A DNA stretch of 6,071 bases. Origin: Chloroflexota bacterium. GTDB lineage: Bacteria > Chloroflexota > Dehalococcoidia > UBA3495. The notes below the pieces were generated by a model. That model was not told the origin of the DNA. It did not search any database and saw only the letters and a list, made by a program, of their open reading frames with translations. A program made the translations under genes and the position numbers. Position 1 is the stretch's first letter, and each line of letters begins with the position of its first letter. This document shows, one piece after another, positions 1 to 5,743 of the stretch. The stretch spans positions 1 to 6,071 of the forward strand of contig JACZXN010000121.1 in NCBI GenBank assembly GCA_022571575.1. The letters are read 5' to 3'.

Positions 1-1310
1 TGCCCAGGGGCAAGGCCACCGGCGGCTCCAGCGCCATCAACGGGCAGGTGCTCTTCCGGGGCATCCCCGAGGACTACGACGGCTGGGCGGCCATGGGGAA
101 CGACGAGTGGGCCTTCACCAAGGTCCTGCCCTACTTCAACAAGCTGGAGACCGACCTGGATTTCAGCGGAGACTTCCACGGCTCCGACGGCCCGGTGCCC
201 GTGCGGCGCTACCCCCGCAGCGAGTGGCTGCCCTACGCCAAGGCCTTCGAGGATGCCTGCGTGGCGGTGGGATACGAGATAGACGAGGACATGAACCATC
301 CAGAGTCCACCGGCGTCTCGCCCCGGGCCAGGAACACCATCGACGGCGTGCGCATGAGCATGGCCCTGAACTACCTGGACATGGCCCGTCACCGGCTGAA
401 TTTCAACATCCGGGGGGGCGTCACCGCCCGGCGCATCCTGTTCGAGGGCAAGCGCGCCGTGGGGATCGAGGCCGAAAGCGGCGGCGAGATATTCACGGTG
501 GAGGGCGACCAGATCGTGGTCTGCAGCGGGGCGGTCGCATCTCCCCAGTTGTTGATGCTTTCGGGCATCGGGCCGGCCGAACACCTGAAGAGCCTGGGCA
601 TCGAGGTGATCCACGACTCGCCGGGCGTCGGCCAGAACCTGCGCGACCATCCCTCCGCCGCCGTTCTGTACCGGGCCACCGGGGAGCGGCCCGACGTGCA
701 AGCGCCGGTCATCCAGGTGGGCCTGCGCTATACCGTCGCGAACTCCAGCATACGCAACGACATGCAGATCAGCCCCATGTTGATGACCAGCGAGCACCGT
801 CCCGCCCAAGTGGAGATCGACGACGACGAGAATTACATCGGGCTCAGCGCCAGCCTGCAGCTTGCCCTGGGAAAGGGTGAGTTGAAGCTGACCTCCACCG
901 ACCCCCACGTGCAGCCCTTCTTGAACTACAACTACTTCACGGAGGAGGAAGACCTACGGCGCATGCGGGAGGCGGTGCGGCTGTCGATCGAGATCTGTGA
1001 GCAGCCCTGCTTCAACGGCATTCTCCTGGACCGGGTGAACCCCACCGACGCCGACCTGGCCTCGGACGAAACCTTGAACGCGTGGCTGATGCGGAATACC
1101 GGAACATCGCACCACATCTCCGGCACCTGCAAGATGGGGCCCGACTCCGACCCCATGGCGGTGCTGGACCAGTATTGCCACGTGCGCGGCGTCGAGGCCC
1201 TGCGGGTGGCCGACGCTTCGTCGATGCCGGACTGCATCCGGGCCAACACCAACGCCACCGTGATCATGATCGGCGAGAAGGTGGCCGACTGGATCAAAGA
1301 GGGACGCTGA
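1..1310 (+). CDS. GMC-family FAD oxidoreductase (choline/alcohol dehydrogenase-like), 5' partial
   Basis: The open frame runs in from the window edge: bases 1-2 finish a codon and the first full codon (base 3) is P of PRGKATGGSSAING, the FAD-contacting GMC signature 1. About 435 residues are present. Against a usual 500-550, the missing N-terminus would hold the GxGxxG dinucleotide-binding motif. Numbering from that P, signature 2 (GAVASPQLLMLSGIGP) is at 176-191. The active-site HxxGTC motif is HISGTC with His371, and the second catalytic position is Asn417 in ANTNATVIMIGEK, as in choline dehydrogenases and oxidases. Such enzymes oxidise an alcohol to an aldehyde or ketone with FAD in the cytoplasm; the acceptor and substrate cannot be read from sequence. 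Signature 1 has T where most members have L before GGSS. The mycofactocin-associated (MftG-type) branch is a possible alternative. The gene converges on the glycosylase-like gene 37 bases downstream. Confidence 0.93.
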   Translation, partial: PRGKATGGSSAINGQVLFRGIPEDYDGWAAMGNDEWAFTKVLPYFNKLETDLDFSGDFHGSDGPVPVRRYPRSEWLPYAKAFEDACVAVGYEIDEDMNHPESTGVSPRARNTIDGVRMSMALNYLDMARHRLNFNIRGGVTARRILFEGKRAVGIEAESGGEIFTVEGDQIVVCSGAVASPQLLMLSGIGPAEHLKSLGIEVIHDSPGVGQNLRDHPSAAVLYRATGERPDVQAPVIQVGLRYTVANSSIRNDMQISPMLMTSEHRPAQVEIDDDENYIGLSASLQLALGKGELKLTSTDPHVQPFLNYNYFTEEEDLRRMREAVRLSIEICEQPCFNGILLDRVNPTDADLASDETLNAWLMRNTGTSHHISGTCKMGPDSDPMAVLDQYCHVRGVEALRVADASSMPDCIRANTNATVIMIGEKVADWIKEGR

Positions 1311-1322
1311 TCGATTGCCAAC

Positions 1323-1338
1323 GGCCGGGGGCACGGCC
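1323..1338. terminator. Possible bidirectional terminator hairpin between convergent genes
   Basis: GGCCG (1323-1327) pairs with CGGCC (1334-1338) across a 6-base loop, between the stop codons of two convergent genes. No T-run follows on either strand, so intrinsic termination is doubtful. Short GC-rich stems like this also occur by chance in GC-rich DNA. Confidence 0.2.
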
Positions 1339-1347
1339 GGTCCGGCG

Positions 1348-1794
1348 TTACCGGTCCTGCCAGGCCGGGGTCTCCTCGTTGACGCAGTGAAGGAAGACGA
1401 AGGCGGAGGTCCGGCCCAGACCGGCAAAGGGACGCGTCAAGATCTTGACGCGTCCGTGGTAATCCAGGTCGTCCAAGGACCTCAGATAGGCGTGAAACGA
1501 CCCATGCTGATCGATCAGGTCAAGCATGGTGCGGGCGTTCTCCACCGTTGCCACGATCTTTCGCCGGTTGCGGACGATGCTCCGGTCCTCGAATAAGCGC
1601 TCCAGGTCATCAGGTCCGTAGGCCGCGACACGCTCCAGACGGAACTGGTCGAAGCTCTTTATGAAGCCGTCCCACTTTTCCCTTACCACCGGCCAACTGA
1701 ACCCAGCCCGGAAGACCGCTTTGGTCAACTCTTCAAAATAGCCGTCGTCGCCCTTTGGTGTGGCCCTGGGCGGGATCTCAAGAGTTCTTCGCAC
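1348..1794 (-). CDS. Tag-like (DNA-3-methyladenine glycosylase I superfamily) protein, short form
   Basis: This 148-aa protein matches the core of E. coli Tag, a base-excision-repair enzyme that removes 3-methyladenine. Shared landmarks are AGFSW (30-34; AGLSW in Tag), IVRNRRKI (73-80; IIRHRGKI in Tag), NAR (86-88) and a closing FAGLGRTSAFVFLHCVN segment resembling Tag's FVGTTICYSFMQACGLVN. It is shorter than Tag (about 187 aa). The N-terminal Cys/His and C-terminal His/Cys zinc ligands are absent, and the position matching Tag's catalytic Glu38 appears to be Ala26, so activity on 3-methyladenine is not assured. The start is GTG at 1794, chosen because AAGGAAG (1807-1801) lies 6 bases upstream and a stop lies in frame at 1821-1819. 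It is divergent from the LysR gene and has its own promoter. The protein may be a nuclease-fold relative with another role; superfamily membership is fairly secure, function is not. Confidence 0.82.
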   Translation of the reverse strand: MRRTLEIPPRATPKGDDGYFEELTKAVFRAGFSWPVVREKWDGFIKSFDQFRLERVAAYGPDDLERLFEDRSIVRNRRKIVATVENARTMLDLIDQHGSFHAYLRSLDDLDYHGRVKILTRPFAGLGRTSAFVFLHCVNEETPAWQDR

Positions 1795-1810
1795 CTGAAT
1801 CTTCCTTAAT

Positions 1811-1839
1811 TTACGAATTTACGCTTGCGATTACGCTTG
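1811..1839 (-). repeat. Short direct repeats in the 5' leader of the glycosylase-like gene
   Basis: TTACGCTTG occurs at 1819-1827 and 1831-1839, spaced 12 bases start to start, and a partial copy (TTACGAAT) starts at 1811. On the minus-strand transcript this reads as CAAGCGTAA repeats between the predicted transcription start (near 1845) and the ribosome-binding site. It could be an operator, a leader element, or a chance duplication. Confidence 0.4.
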
Positions 1840-1851
1840 GGGCCGCCGCCC

Positions 1852-1880
1852 AGTATAGCTTCAGACCGGCCGGGTTCCAA
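1852..1880 (-). promoter_or_regulatory. Sigma70-type promoter for the glycosylase-like gene
   Basis: On the minus strand TTGGAA (1880-1875; 4/6 to TTGACA) and TATACT (1857-1852; 5/6 to TATAAT) are separated by exactly 17 bases. The predicted start near 1845 gives a leader of about 50 nt before the GTG codon. Position, spacing and direction all fit the downstream gene. Confidence 0.6.
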
Positions 1881-1893
1881 TCTGGCGAACCCG
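1871..1893. promoter_or_regulatory. Putative LysR-type operator (7-bp dyad, T-N11-A)
   Basis: CGGGTTC (1871-1877) and GAACCCG (1887-1893) form a perfect inverted repeat with a 9-base spacer. T1876 and A1888 sit symmetrically as T-N11-A, the core geometry of LysR-type binding sites. The left arm covers the -35 box of the minus-strand promoter, and the dyad centre lies about 113 bases upstream of the LysR start codon. This fits autoregulation plus control of the divergent gene. A different regulator binding the same dyad is possible. Confidence 0.5.
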
Positions 1894-1994
1894 CCTGCCA
1901 AATCAGGTTTCGTGGATACTCTGTTCCTACTACCCTAATTCTCAATGATATGTTACATTGGCTGCCGTGATGCCAACGGGGGAGGCAACGGCAG

Positions 1995-2942
1995 ATGGAA
2001 CTGCGGCAACTTGTCAGTTTTTACCACGTTGCACGACTGCGAAGCGTCTCAAAAGCGGCCCGCACCCTTGAACTGGGCCAGCCCACCGTCACTACCCATC
2101 TGCGCAAGCTGGAAGATGAGTTTTCAATCACCCTCTTCGACCGTATAAAGCGGCCGATCCTGCTCACCTCCGAAGGGTCGATCCTGTTGGAACTGGTCAC
2201 CCCGGTGGTCCAAGCGGTGGACACCCTGAAAACCCAGATGAACTACAGCGAGCGCCGGGGCTCTTTCGTCGTCGGCGCCTACCCGGACCTGGTGATGCAC
2301 CACCTCCCGCCCGGGATTCAGGCCTTCAGTAAGAACTACCCCGATGTGCGCATCCAGCTATTGGCCCGGCCCTACACTCCCCTCCTCCGTCTGGTTAAGT
2401 CTGGCGAGATTGACCTGGCATTTACCGCCCCGCCTCCCCCTGATGATCCGTCCCTGGAATTCCAAGAGTTGTTCAAGTTCGATATCGTGCTCATGACCCC
2501 GCTGGGCCATCCATTATTGAGCCAGGAAAAGATCGCTCTGAAGGACCTGGCTCCTTGGCCGCTGATTCTCTCTGGGCCCGAAAGCCTGACCCGCCAGAGG
2601 GTGGATCAGGAGCTCAGGAGCCAGGGCGTGGCCTGCGACGTGGTGTTGTCTTTGGACGATACAACGTCCATAAAGCGCTACGTCGAGACCGGCATGGGAG
2701 TGGCCGTCTGCGCCGACTTCACCCTCCACCAGCAAGACCATGACCGTCTGGGGGTGGTGCGGTTGGACCACATCTTCGAGCCTTCGGTGATCGGCGTCTG
2801 CACCCTGAAGGGAAAGTTCCTCGGACAGGCGGTGCGGAACTTCATTGAGGTGCTTTCCCAGGAGATGCGGGGGTTCCACGCCGACCTGGCCGGGTGGGAC
2901 CACCCCGCGGCCGGCAAAGGGCGCAAGGCAAAGACCCGGTAA
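1995..2942 (+). CDS. LysR-type transcriptional regulator, probably CysB-like
   Basis: This 315-aa protein has the standard LysR layout. An N-terminal winged helix-turn-helix spans about residues 2-61, with SVSKAARTLELGQPTVTTHLRKLE carrying the recognition helix at 28-40. A periplasmic-binding-protein-type effector domain covers roughly 90-296, and a short basic tail ends in KGRKAKTR. The segment SIKRYVETGMGVAV and the spacing through KFLGQAVRNFIEVL resemble the CysB/Cbl branch, which responds to sulfur metabolites. However, CysB's ligand-contacting TTHTQ segment is replaced by GAYPDL (94-99), so the effector is probably different. ATG at 1995 follows a GGGGGAGG Shine-Dalgarno (1978-1985) by 9 bases. 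I see no strong -10/-35 pair for it; ATGTTACAT (1950-1958) and CCTG-N6-CAGG (1894-1907) are small palindromes upstream. It is divergent from the glycosylase-like gene and precedes the oxidoreductase/methyltransferase pair on the same strand. Confidence 0.93.
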   Translation: MELRQLVSFYHVARLRSVSKAARTLELGQPTVTTHLRKLEDEFSITLFDRIKRPILLTSEGSILLELVTPVVQAVDTLKTQMNYSERRGSFVVGAYPDLVMHHLPPGIQAFSKNYPDVRIQLLARPYTPLLRLVKSGEIDLAFTAPPPPDDPSLEFQELFKFDIVLMTPLGHPLLSQEKIALKDLAPWPLILSGPESLTRQRVDQELRSQGVACDVVLSLDDTTSIKRYVETGMGVAVCADFTLHQQDHDRLGVVRLDHIFEPSVIGVCTLKGKFLGQAVRNFIEVLSQEMRGFHADLAGWDHPAAGKGRKAKTR

Positions 2943-2983
2943 ATCACCATCGGCTCCCTCCTTCACTCACGGAAATGCGCCGG

Positions 2984-3000
2984 GGCCGGTCCCGCCGGCC
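2984..3000 (+). terminator. GC-rich hairpin after the LysR gene, weak terminator candidate
   Basis: GGCCGG (2984-2989) and CCGGCC (2995-3000) form a 6-bp stem with a 5-base loop, 41 bases after the stop codon. No T-tract follows, so it would need Rho or may only pause transcription. Confidence 0.25.
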
Positions 3001-3065
3001 GGCCCTCCCAACGCCGCCCGGCCCTCCTCGTTGCCGCACTGACTATTCCTTGGCCGCCCAGCCCC

Positions 3066-3200
3066 CATTGTCACCCCAAGCGAAGCGAAGGGTCTCGTTG
3101 CGCCGCCGCAGCCAAGGCTGGAACAGAGAGGGTTCTTTTTTCGGGAGACAACGAGACTCTTTCCCGGCGCGGCGGGGGCGCTACCCGGAATGACAGAATG
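3066..3200. repeat. MITE-like interspersed palindromic repeat (degenerate)
   Basis: About 135 non-coding bases are flanked by diverged inverted ends: CATTGTCACCCC on the left (3066-3077), and on the right the reverse complement reads CATTCTGTCATTCC (3187-3200). A second, inner inverted repeat is GTCTCGTTG (3092-3100) with CAACGAGAC (3149-3157). The left arm carries AGCGAAGCGAAGGGTCTCG (3079-3097). From memory this resembles the GTCATTCCGAGCGAAGCG-type sequences scattered through many Chloroflexota and other genomes, but I cannot verify that here. A small palindrome CAGCC-AA-GGCTG lies at 3109-3120. No transposase is present, so any movement would depend on an enzyme in trans. This element fills most of the 332-base gap between genes. 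Confidence 0.6.
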
Positions 3201-3210
3201 CACCGACCCC

Positions 3211-3240
3211 TTGAGTCTTCCCGGCCAAAGACCGGATAAT
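3211..3240 (+). promoter_or_regulatory. Sigma70-type promoter for the DAO-family gene
   Basis: TTGAGT (3211-3216; 4/6) and GATAAT (3235-3240; 5/6) are 18 bases apart, giving a start near 3247 and a leader of about 28 nt. An inverted repeat, CCGGCC (3221-3226) and GGCCGG (3243-3248), brackets the -10 box and could be an operator. Confidence 0.5.
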
Positions 3241-3274
3241 AAGGCCGGAATTTTCACCCAGCCTGAGGTCCTTT

Positions 3275-4423
3275 ATGCCAAGCGGTCCCTCGTATAAGCA
3301 GGTCAACGTAACCGTGGTCGGCGCCGGCATCGTCGGCGCGGCCATCGCCTATTCCCTGGCCAAACACGGCGCCGCGGTGACCGTGGTCGATAAAGGACAG
3401 CCCGGCGGCGGGGCAACCAGCCACTCCTTCGCCTGGATCAACGCCACCGCCAAGCATCCGGTCTCTTACCACAACTTCAACCGGCGGTCGCTGGGCATGT
3501 GGGACCGGTTCGCCAGGGGCCTTGACGTGGACGTCGGTCTCCGCTGGGGCGGGCAGATGGAATGGGCCTCAACGGAAGAGGGCGCAGCCGAGCTTACGTC
3601 CCGGGCCCAGCAGCTTCAAGCCTGGGGCTATCCCTGCCGGATGCTTGACGCCGCCCAGATGGCCCAGATGGAACCTGGACTATCCCCCCGCCAGGTGACC
3701 GCCGCCATCCACTGCGAACTGGACGGCATGGTCGAACCGGCCAGCGCCGCTGAAGCCTGCATCAGGGCGGCAGCCAAGCACGGCGCAGCGGTCAAGCTGG
3801 AAACCGAGGTCACCGGCCTGACCTTTGAATCCGGCAAGTCCGGCTCCAACGCCGTCGCGGCAGTCGTGGCCGGAGGGGAAAACTTCAGCGCCGACGTGGT
3901 GGTGCTGGCCGGCGGGGTGGACAATACTCAACTGGCGGCCATGGCCGGCGTAACCATCCCCCAACAGGACAGTCCGGGCGTGGTGATCCGCACCACTCCC
4001 ATCGCGCGGCCGCTGTTCTCCAGCGTTTCCGTGGTCTACGCCCCACCCCTGGAACCAGGCCGGCCGGAGATCCACCTGCGCCAATGCTTGGACGGCACGG
4101 CCATGATCGGCGAGGGGACCCAGGAGAGCCTGGCCAGAGACGATTCTCAAGGGCATGCCGATGAGCTGCTGGCCCGGGCGGCCGAGTATGTTCCGGCCCT
4201 GAAGGGGGCCTCGGCCATACCGGTGCCCGTGGGCTACCGGCCCATGCCCCTGGACGGGTTCCCAGTGGTGGGCTTCTCGCCCAAGGCCCCCAACGTCTAC
4301 CTGGCGCTGACCCACAGCGGCGTTACGCTGGCTCCCTTGATAGCCCAACTGGCCACCATGGAGATAATGGACGGGGCGCGGGTGGACCTGCTCGGCGACT
4401 ACCGGCCAAACCGGTTTGATTAG
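3275..4423 (+). CDS. FAD-dependent oxidoreductase, DAO family (glycine/D-amino acid oxidase-like)
   Basis: This 382-aa protein is a complete DAO-fold flavoenzyme, a typical size for the family. VTVVGAGIVGAAIAYSLAKHGAAVTVVDK (12-40) is the Rossmann beta-alpha-beta unit, with GxGxxG at 16-21 and the ribose-binding acidic residue at Asp39. The closing FAD/substrate motif GYRPMPLDGFPVVG is at 320-333, followed by THSGVTLAP (346-354). Arg322 aligns with the arginine that binds the substrate carboxylate in glycine oxidase (ThiO), which favours an amino- or imino-acid substrate oxidised at the C-N bond. No signal peptide is visible, so it is probably cytoplasmic. The ATG at 3275 has GAGG (3265-3268) 6 bases upstream. 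The next gene, a MetE-like methyltransferase, follows after 72 bases on the same strand, so the two are probably co-transcribed. D-amino acid dehydrogenase or sarcosine/dimethylglycine oxidase-like roles are alternatives. Confidence 0.92.
   Translation: MPSGPSYKQVNVTVVGAGIVGAAIAYSLAKHGAAVTVVDKGQPGGGATSHSFAWINATAKHPVSYHNFNRRSLGMWDRFARGLDVDVGLRWGGQMEWASTEEGAAELTSRAQQLQAWGYPCRMLDAAQMAQMEPGLSPRQVTAAIHCELDGMVEPASAAEACIRAAAKHGAAVKLETEVTGLTFESGKSGSNAVAAVVAGGENFSADVVVLAGGVDNTQLAAMAGVTIPQQDSPGVVIRTTPIARPLFSSVSVVYAPPLEPGRPEIHLRQCLDGTAMIGEGTQESLARDDSQGHADELLARAAEYVPALKGASAIPVPVGYRPMPLDGFPVVGFSPKAPNVYLALTHSGVTLAPLIAQLATMEIMDGARVDLLGDYRPNRFD
4401..4415 (+). terminator. Weak hairpin with T-rich tail at the end of the DAO-family gene
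   Basis: ACCGG (4401-4405) pairs with CCGGT (4411-4415) over a 5-base loop and is followed by T-rich sequence (TTGATTAGTTTTGTT). It overlaps the last codons. A 5-bp stem is too short for a confident terminator; partial attenuation before the methyltransferase gene is possible. Confidence 0.25.
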
Positions 4424-4439
4424 TTTTGTTGGCAAGACC

Positions 4440-4495
4440 CTGACGAAAACACTCTGACAGAAACCCACTAACGGAAACGCACTGACGGAGAGACT
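4440..4495 (+). repeat. Four imperfect 14-nt tandem repeats ending at the next start codon
   Basis: The units are CTGACGAAAACACT (4440-4453), CTGACAGAAACCCA (4454-4467), CTAACGGAAACGCA (4468-4481) and CTGACGGAGAGACT (4482-4495). They abut without gaps, and the ATG of the MetE-like gene follows at once. The last unit holds the Shine-Dalgarno GGAG (4487-4490); the earlier units have purine-rich decayed versions in the same place. The array fills 56 of the 72 intergenic bases. Confidence 0.75.
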
Positions 4496-5644
4496 ATGAA
4501 GCATAGCGAAGGGCGGATCTTCACCACCCACACCGGTAGTCTGCCGCGTCCCGACGGACTGGTGGAGCTTCTTGGCGCCGTGGCCCGTGGCGAACCGGTG
4601 GACCAAACAGCCCTGCAAGACCTGGCGGCGCAGTCGACCCTGGACGTGATTCAGCGGCAGGCTGAGGCCGGGATCGACATCATAAACAGCGGCGAGCAGT
4701 CCCGGACCAGCTTCTCCACCTACGTGACCGAGCGCATGTCGGGGTTCGGCGGTTCCTGGACGCGGCGCGGGCACAAGGACCAGAACGAGTTCCCCGGCAT
4801 CGCCCGTCCCAGGGTGGTCCAACTGATGCGGGACGTGCCCCAGTGCACCGGCCCCCTGGAATACCGGCGTCCCGACCTGGCCGAGATGGAGTTGGACGGC
4901 CTCCTCAACGGCGTCGATCGGGCCGGAGCGGCCCACCAAGACCTGTTTATGAGCGCGGCCTCTCCCGGGGTCATCGCCCTCACCCTGGGCAACGCCCACT
5001 ACGCCAGCCACGAGGAATACGTCATGGCCCTGGCGGAGGAGATGCGGAAGGAATACGAGATCATCGCCGCCAGAGGGGTTGTGCTGCAGTTGGACTGCCC
5101 GGACCTGGCCATGGAACGCCACGTGTCCTACCAGGACGAGCCCCTTGAGGTGTTCCAAGAGGTGGTGGCCCTGCACATCCGGGCCATTAACCACGCCATC
5201 CGCAACATCCCCAGGGAGCAGGTGCGGCTCCACGTTTGCTGGGGTAATTCCGAAGGTCCCCATCACTACGACGTGCCCCTGGAGGACATCCTGCCCCTGG
5301 TGTACGAGGCCAACGTCGGGGCGCTGGTGATGGAGATGGCGAATCCGCGCCACGCCCACGAGTACAAGGTATACCGGCATCATCCCCTGCCGGAGCACAT
5401 GCTCCTGGTGGCGGGGGTCATCGACACCAAGACCAACTACGTGGAGCACCCCGAGGTGGTGGCCGACCGTCTGCGGCTGGCGGTGGATGCCGTGGGGGGC
5501 GACCCCAGCCGGGTCATGGCCGGGACCGACTGCGGCTTCGACACCTCCGCCGGCTCCAACCGGGTGGACAAGGACATCGTGTGGCTCAAGCTGGCCGCCA
5601 TGCGCCAGGGGGCCGATCTGGCCAGCAAGTCCTATTCCTGGTAG
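4496..5644 (+). CDS. MetE-like cobalamin-independent methionine synthase family methyltransferase (catalytic domain only)
   Basis: This 382-aa protein corresponds to the C-terminal zinc-dependent barrel of MetE (Meth_synt_2 family). It lacks the N-terminal folate-binding half of the roughly 750-aa enzyme, like B. subtilis YxjG/YxjH and archaeal or Dehalococcoides core-MetE proteins. The N-terminal HTGSLPRP (12-19) matches the family's homocysteine-binding loop. Zinc ligands appear as His246 and Cys248 in HVCWGN, Glu280 in VMEMAN and Cys346 in GTDCGFDT, so it should bind zinc and activate a thiol for methylation. The acceptor may be homocysteine or another thiol, and the donor may be a corrinoid protein or small methyl compound rather than methyl-folate. 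Epoxyalkane:coenzyme M transferases share this fold. ATG at 4496 is preceded by GGAG with a 5-base spacer. It probably forms an operon with the upstream flavoenzyme; no clear terminator follows, only GCCGTG (5663-5668)/CACGGC (5689-5694). Confidence 0.92.
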   Translation: MKHSEGRIFTTHTGSLPRPDGLVELLGAVARGEPVDQTALQDLAAQSTLDVIQRQAEAGIDIINSGEQSRTSFSTYVTERMSGFGGSWTRRGHKDQNEFPGIARPRVVQLMRDVPQCTGPLEYRRPDLAEMELDGLLNGVDRAGAAHQDLFMSAASPGVIALTLGNAHYASHEEYVMALAEEMRKEYEIIAARGVVLQLDCPDLAMERHVSYQDEPLEVFQEVVALHIRAINHAIRNIPREQVRLHVCWGNSEGPHHYDVPLEDILPLVYEANVGALVMEMANPRHAHEYKVYRHHPLPEHMLLVAGVIDTKTNYVEHPEVVADRLRLAVDAVGGDPSRVMAGTDCGFDTSAGSNRVDKDIVWLKLAAMRQGADLASKSYSW

Positions 5645-5680
5645 GAGACCACCTCCCGCGAAGCCGTGACGACCGCCGGG

Positions 5681-5707
5681 TCTACAGGCACGGCCATATG
5701 CTAAAAT
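5681..5707 (+). promoter_or_regulatory. Extended -10 promoter for tRNA-Thr
   Basis: TGCTAAAAT (5699-5707) is an extended -10 element (TG-N-TAAAAT, 5/6). TCTACA (5681-5686) is a weak -35 at 15 bases, a short spacing that the extended -10 may offset. The predicted start near 5714 leaves a leader of about 30 nt, within which ACCGC (5721-5725) and GCGGT (5733-5737) can pair. Confidence 0.5.
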
Positions 5708-5743
5708 CATTGCTGCGACAACCGCCTTTGGCGCGGTGTCCGG

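Noticed and set aside
411..419. Run of seven G bases as a possible frameshift site in the GMC gene
   Set aside because: The reading frame is intact through it and conserved motifs lie in the same frame on both sides.
932..1427. Minus-strand frames opposite the end of the GMC gene
   Set aside because: They overlap conserved GMC catalytic sequence on the + strand and have no family features.
1943..1960. CAATG-N8-CATTG as the LysR operator
   Set aside because: Its even-length symmetry cannot place T-N11-A on the dyad, and the arms are only 5 bp; the dyad at 1871-1893 is a much better candidate.
2514..2966. Minus-strand frame opposite the LysR effector domain
   Set aside because: It is a shadow of a well-supported gene with no motif or ribosome-binding site of note.
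3680..5710. A 676-codon open frame on the minus strand across two + strand genes
   Set aside because: It lies antisense to the DAO-family and MetE-like genes, both with clear motifs. Its translation is a His/Gly/Val-rich run with no recognisable domain, a common effect of GC-rich codon use leaving the reverse frame free of stops.
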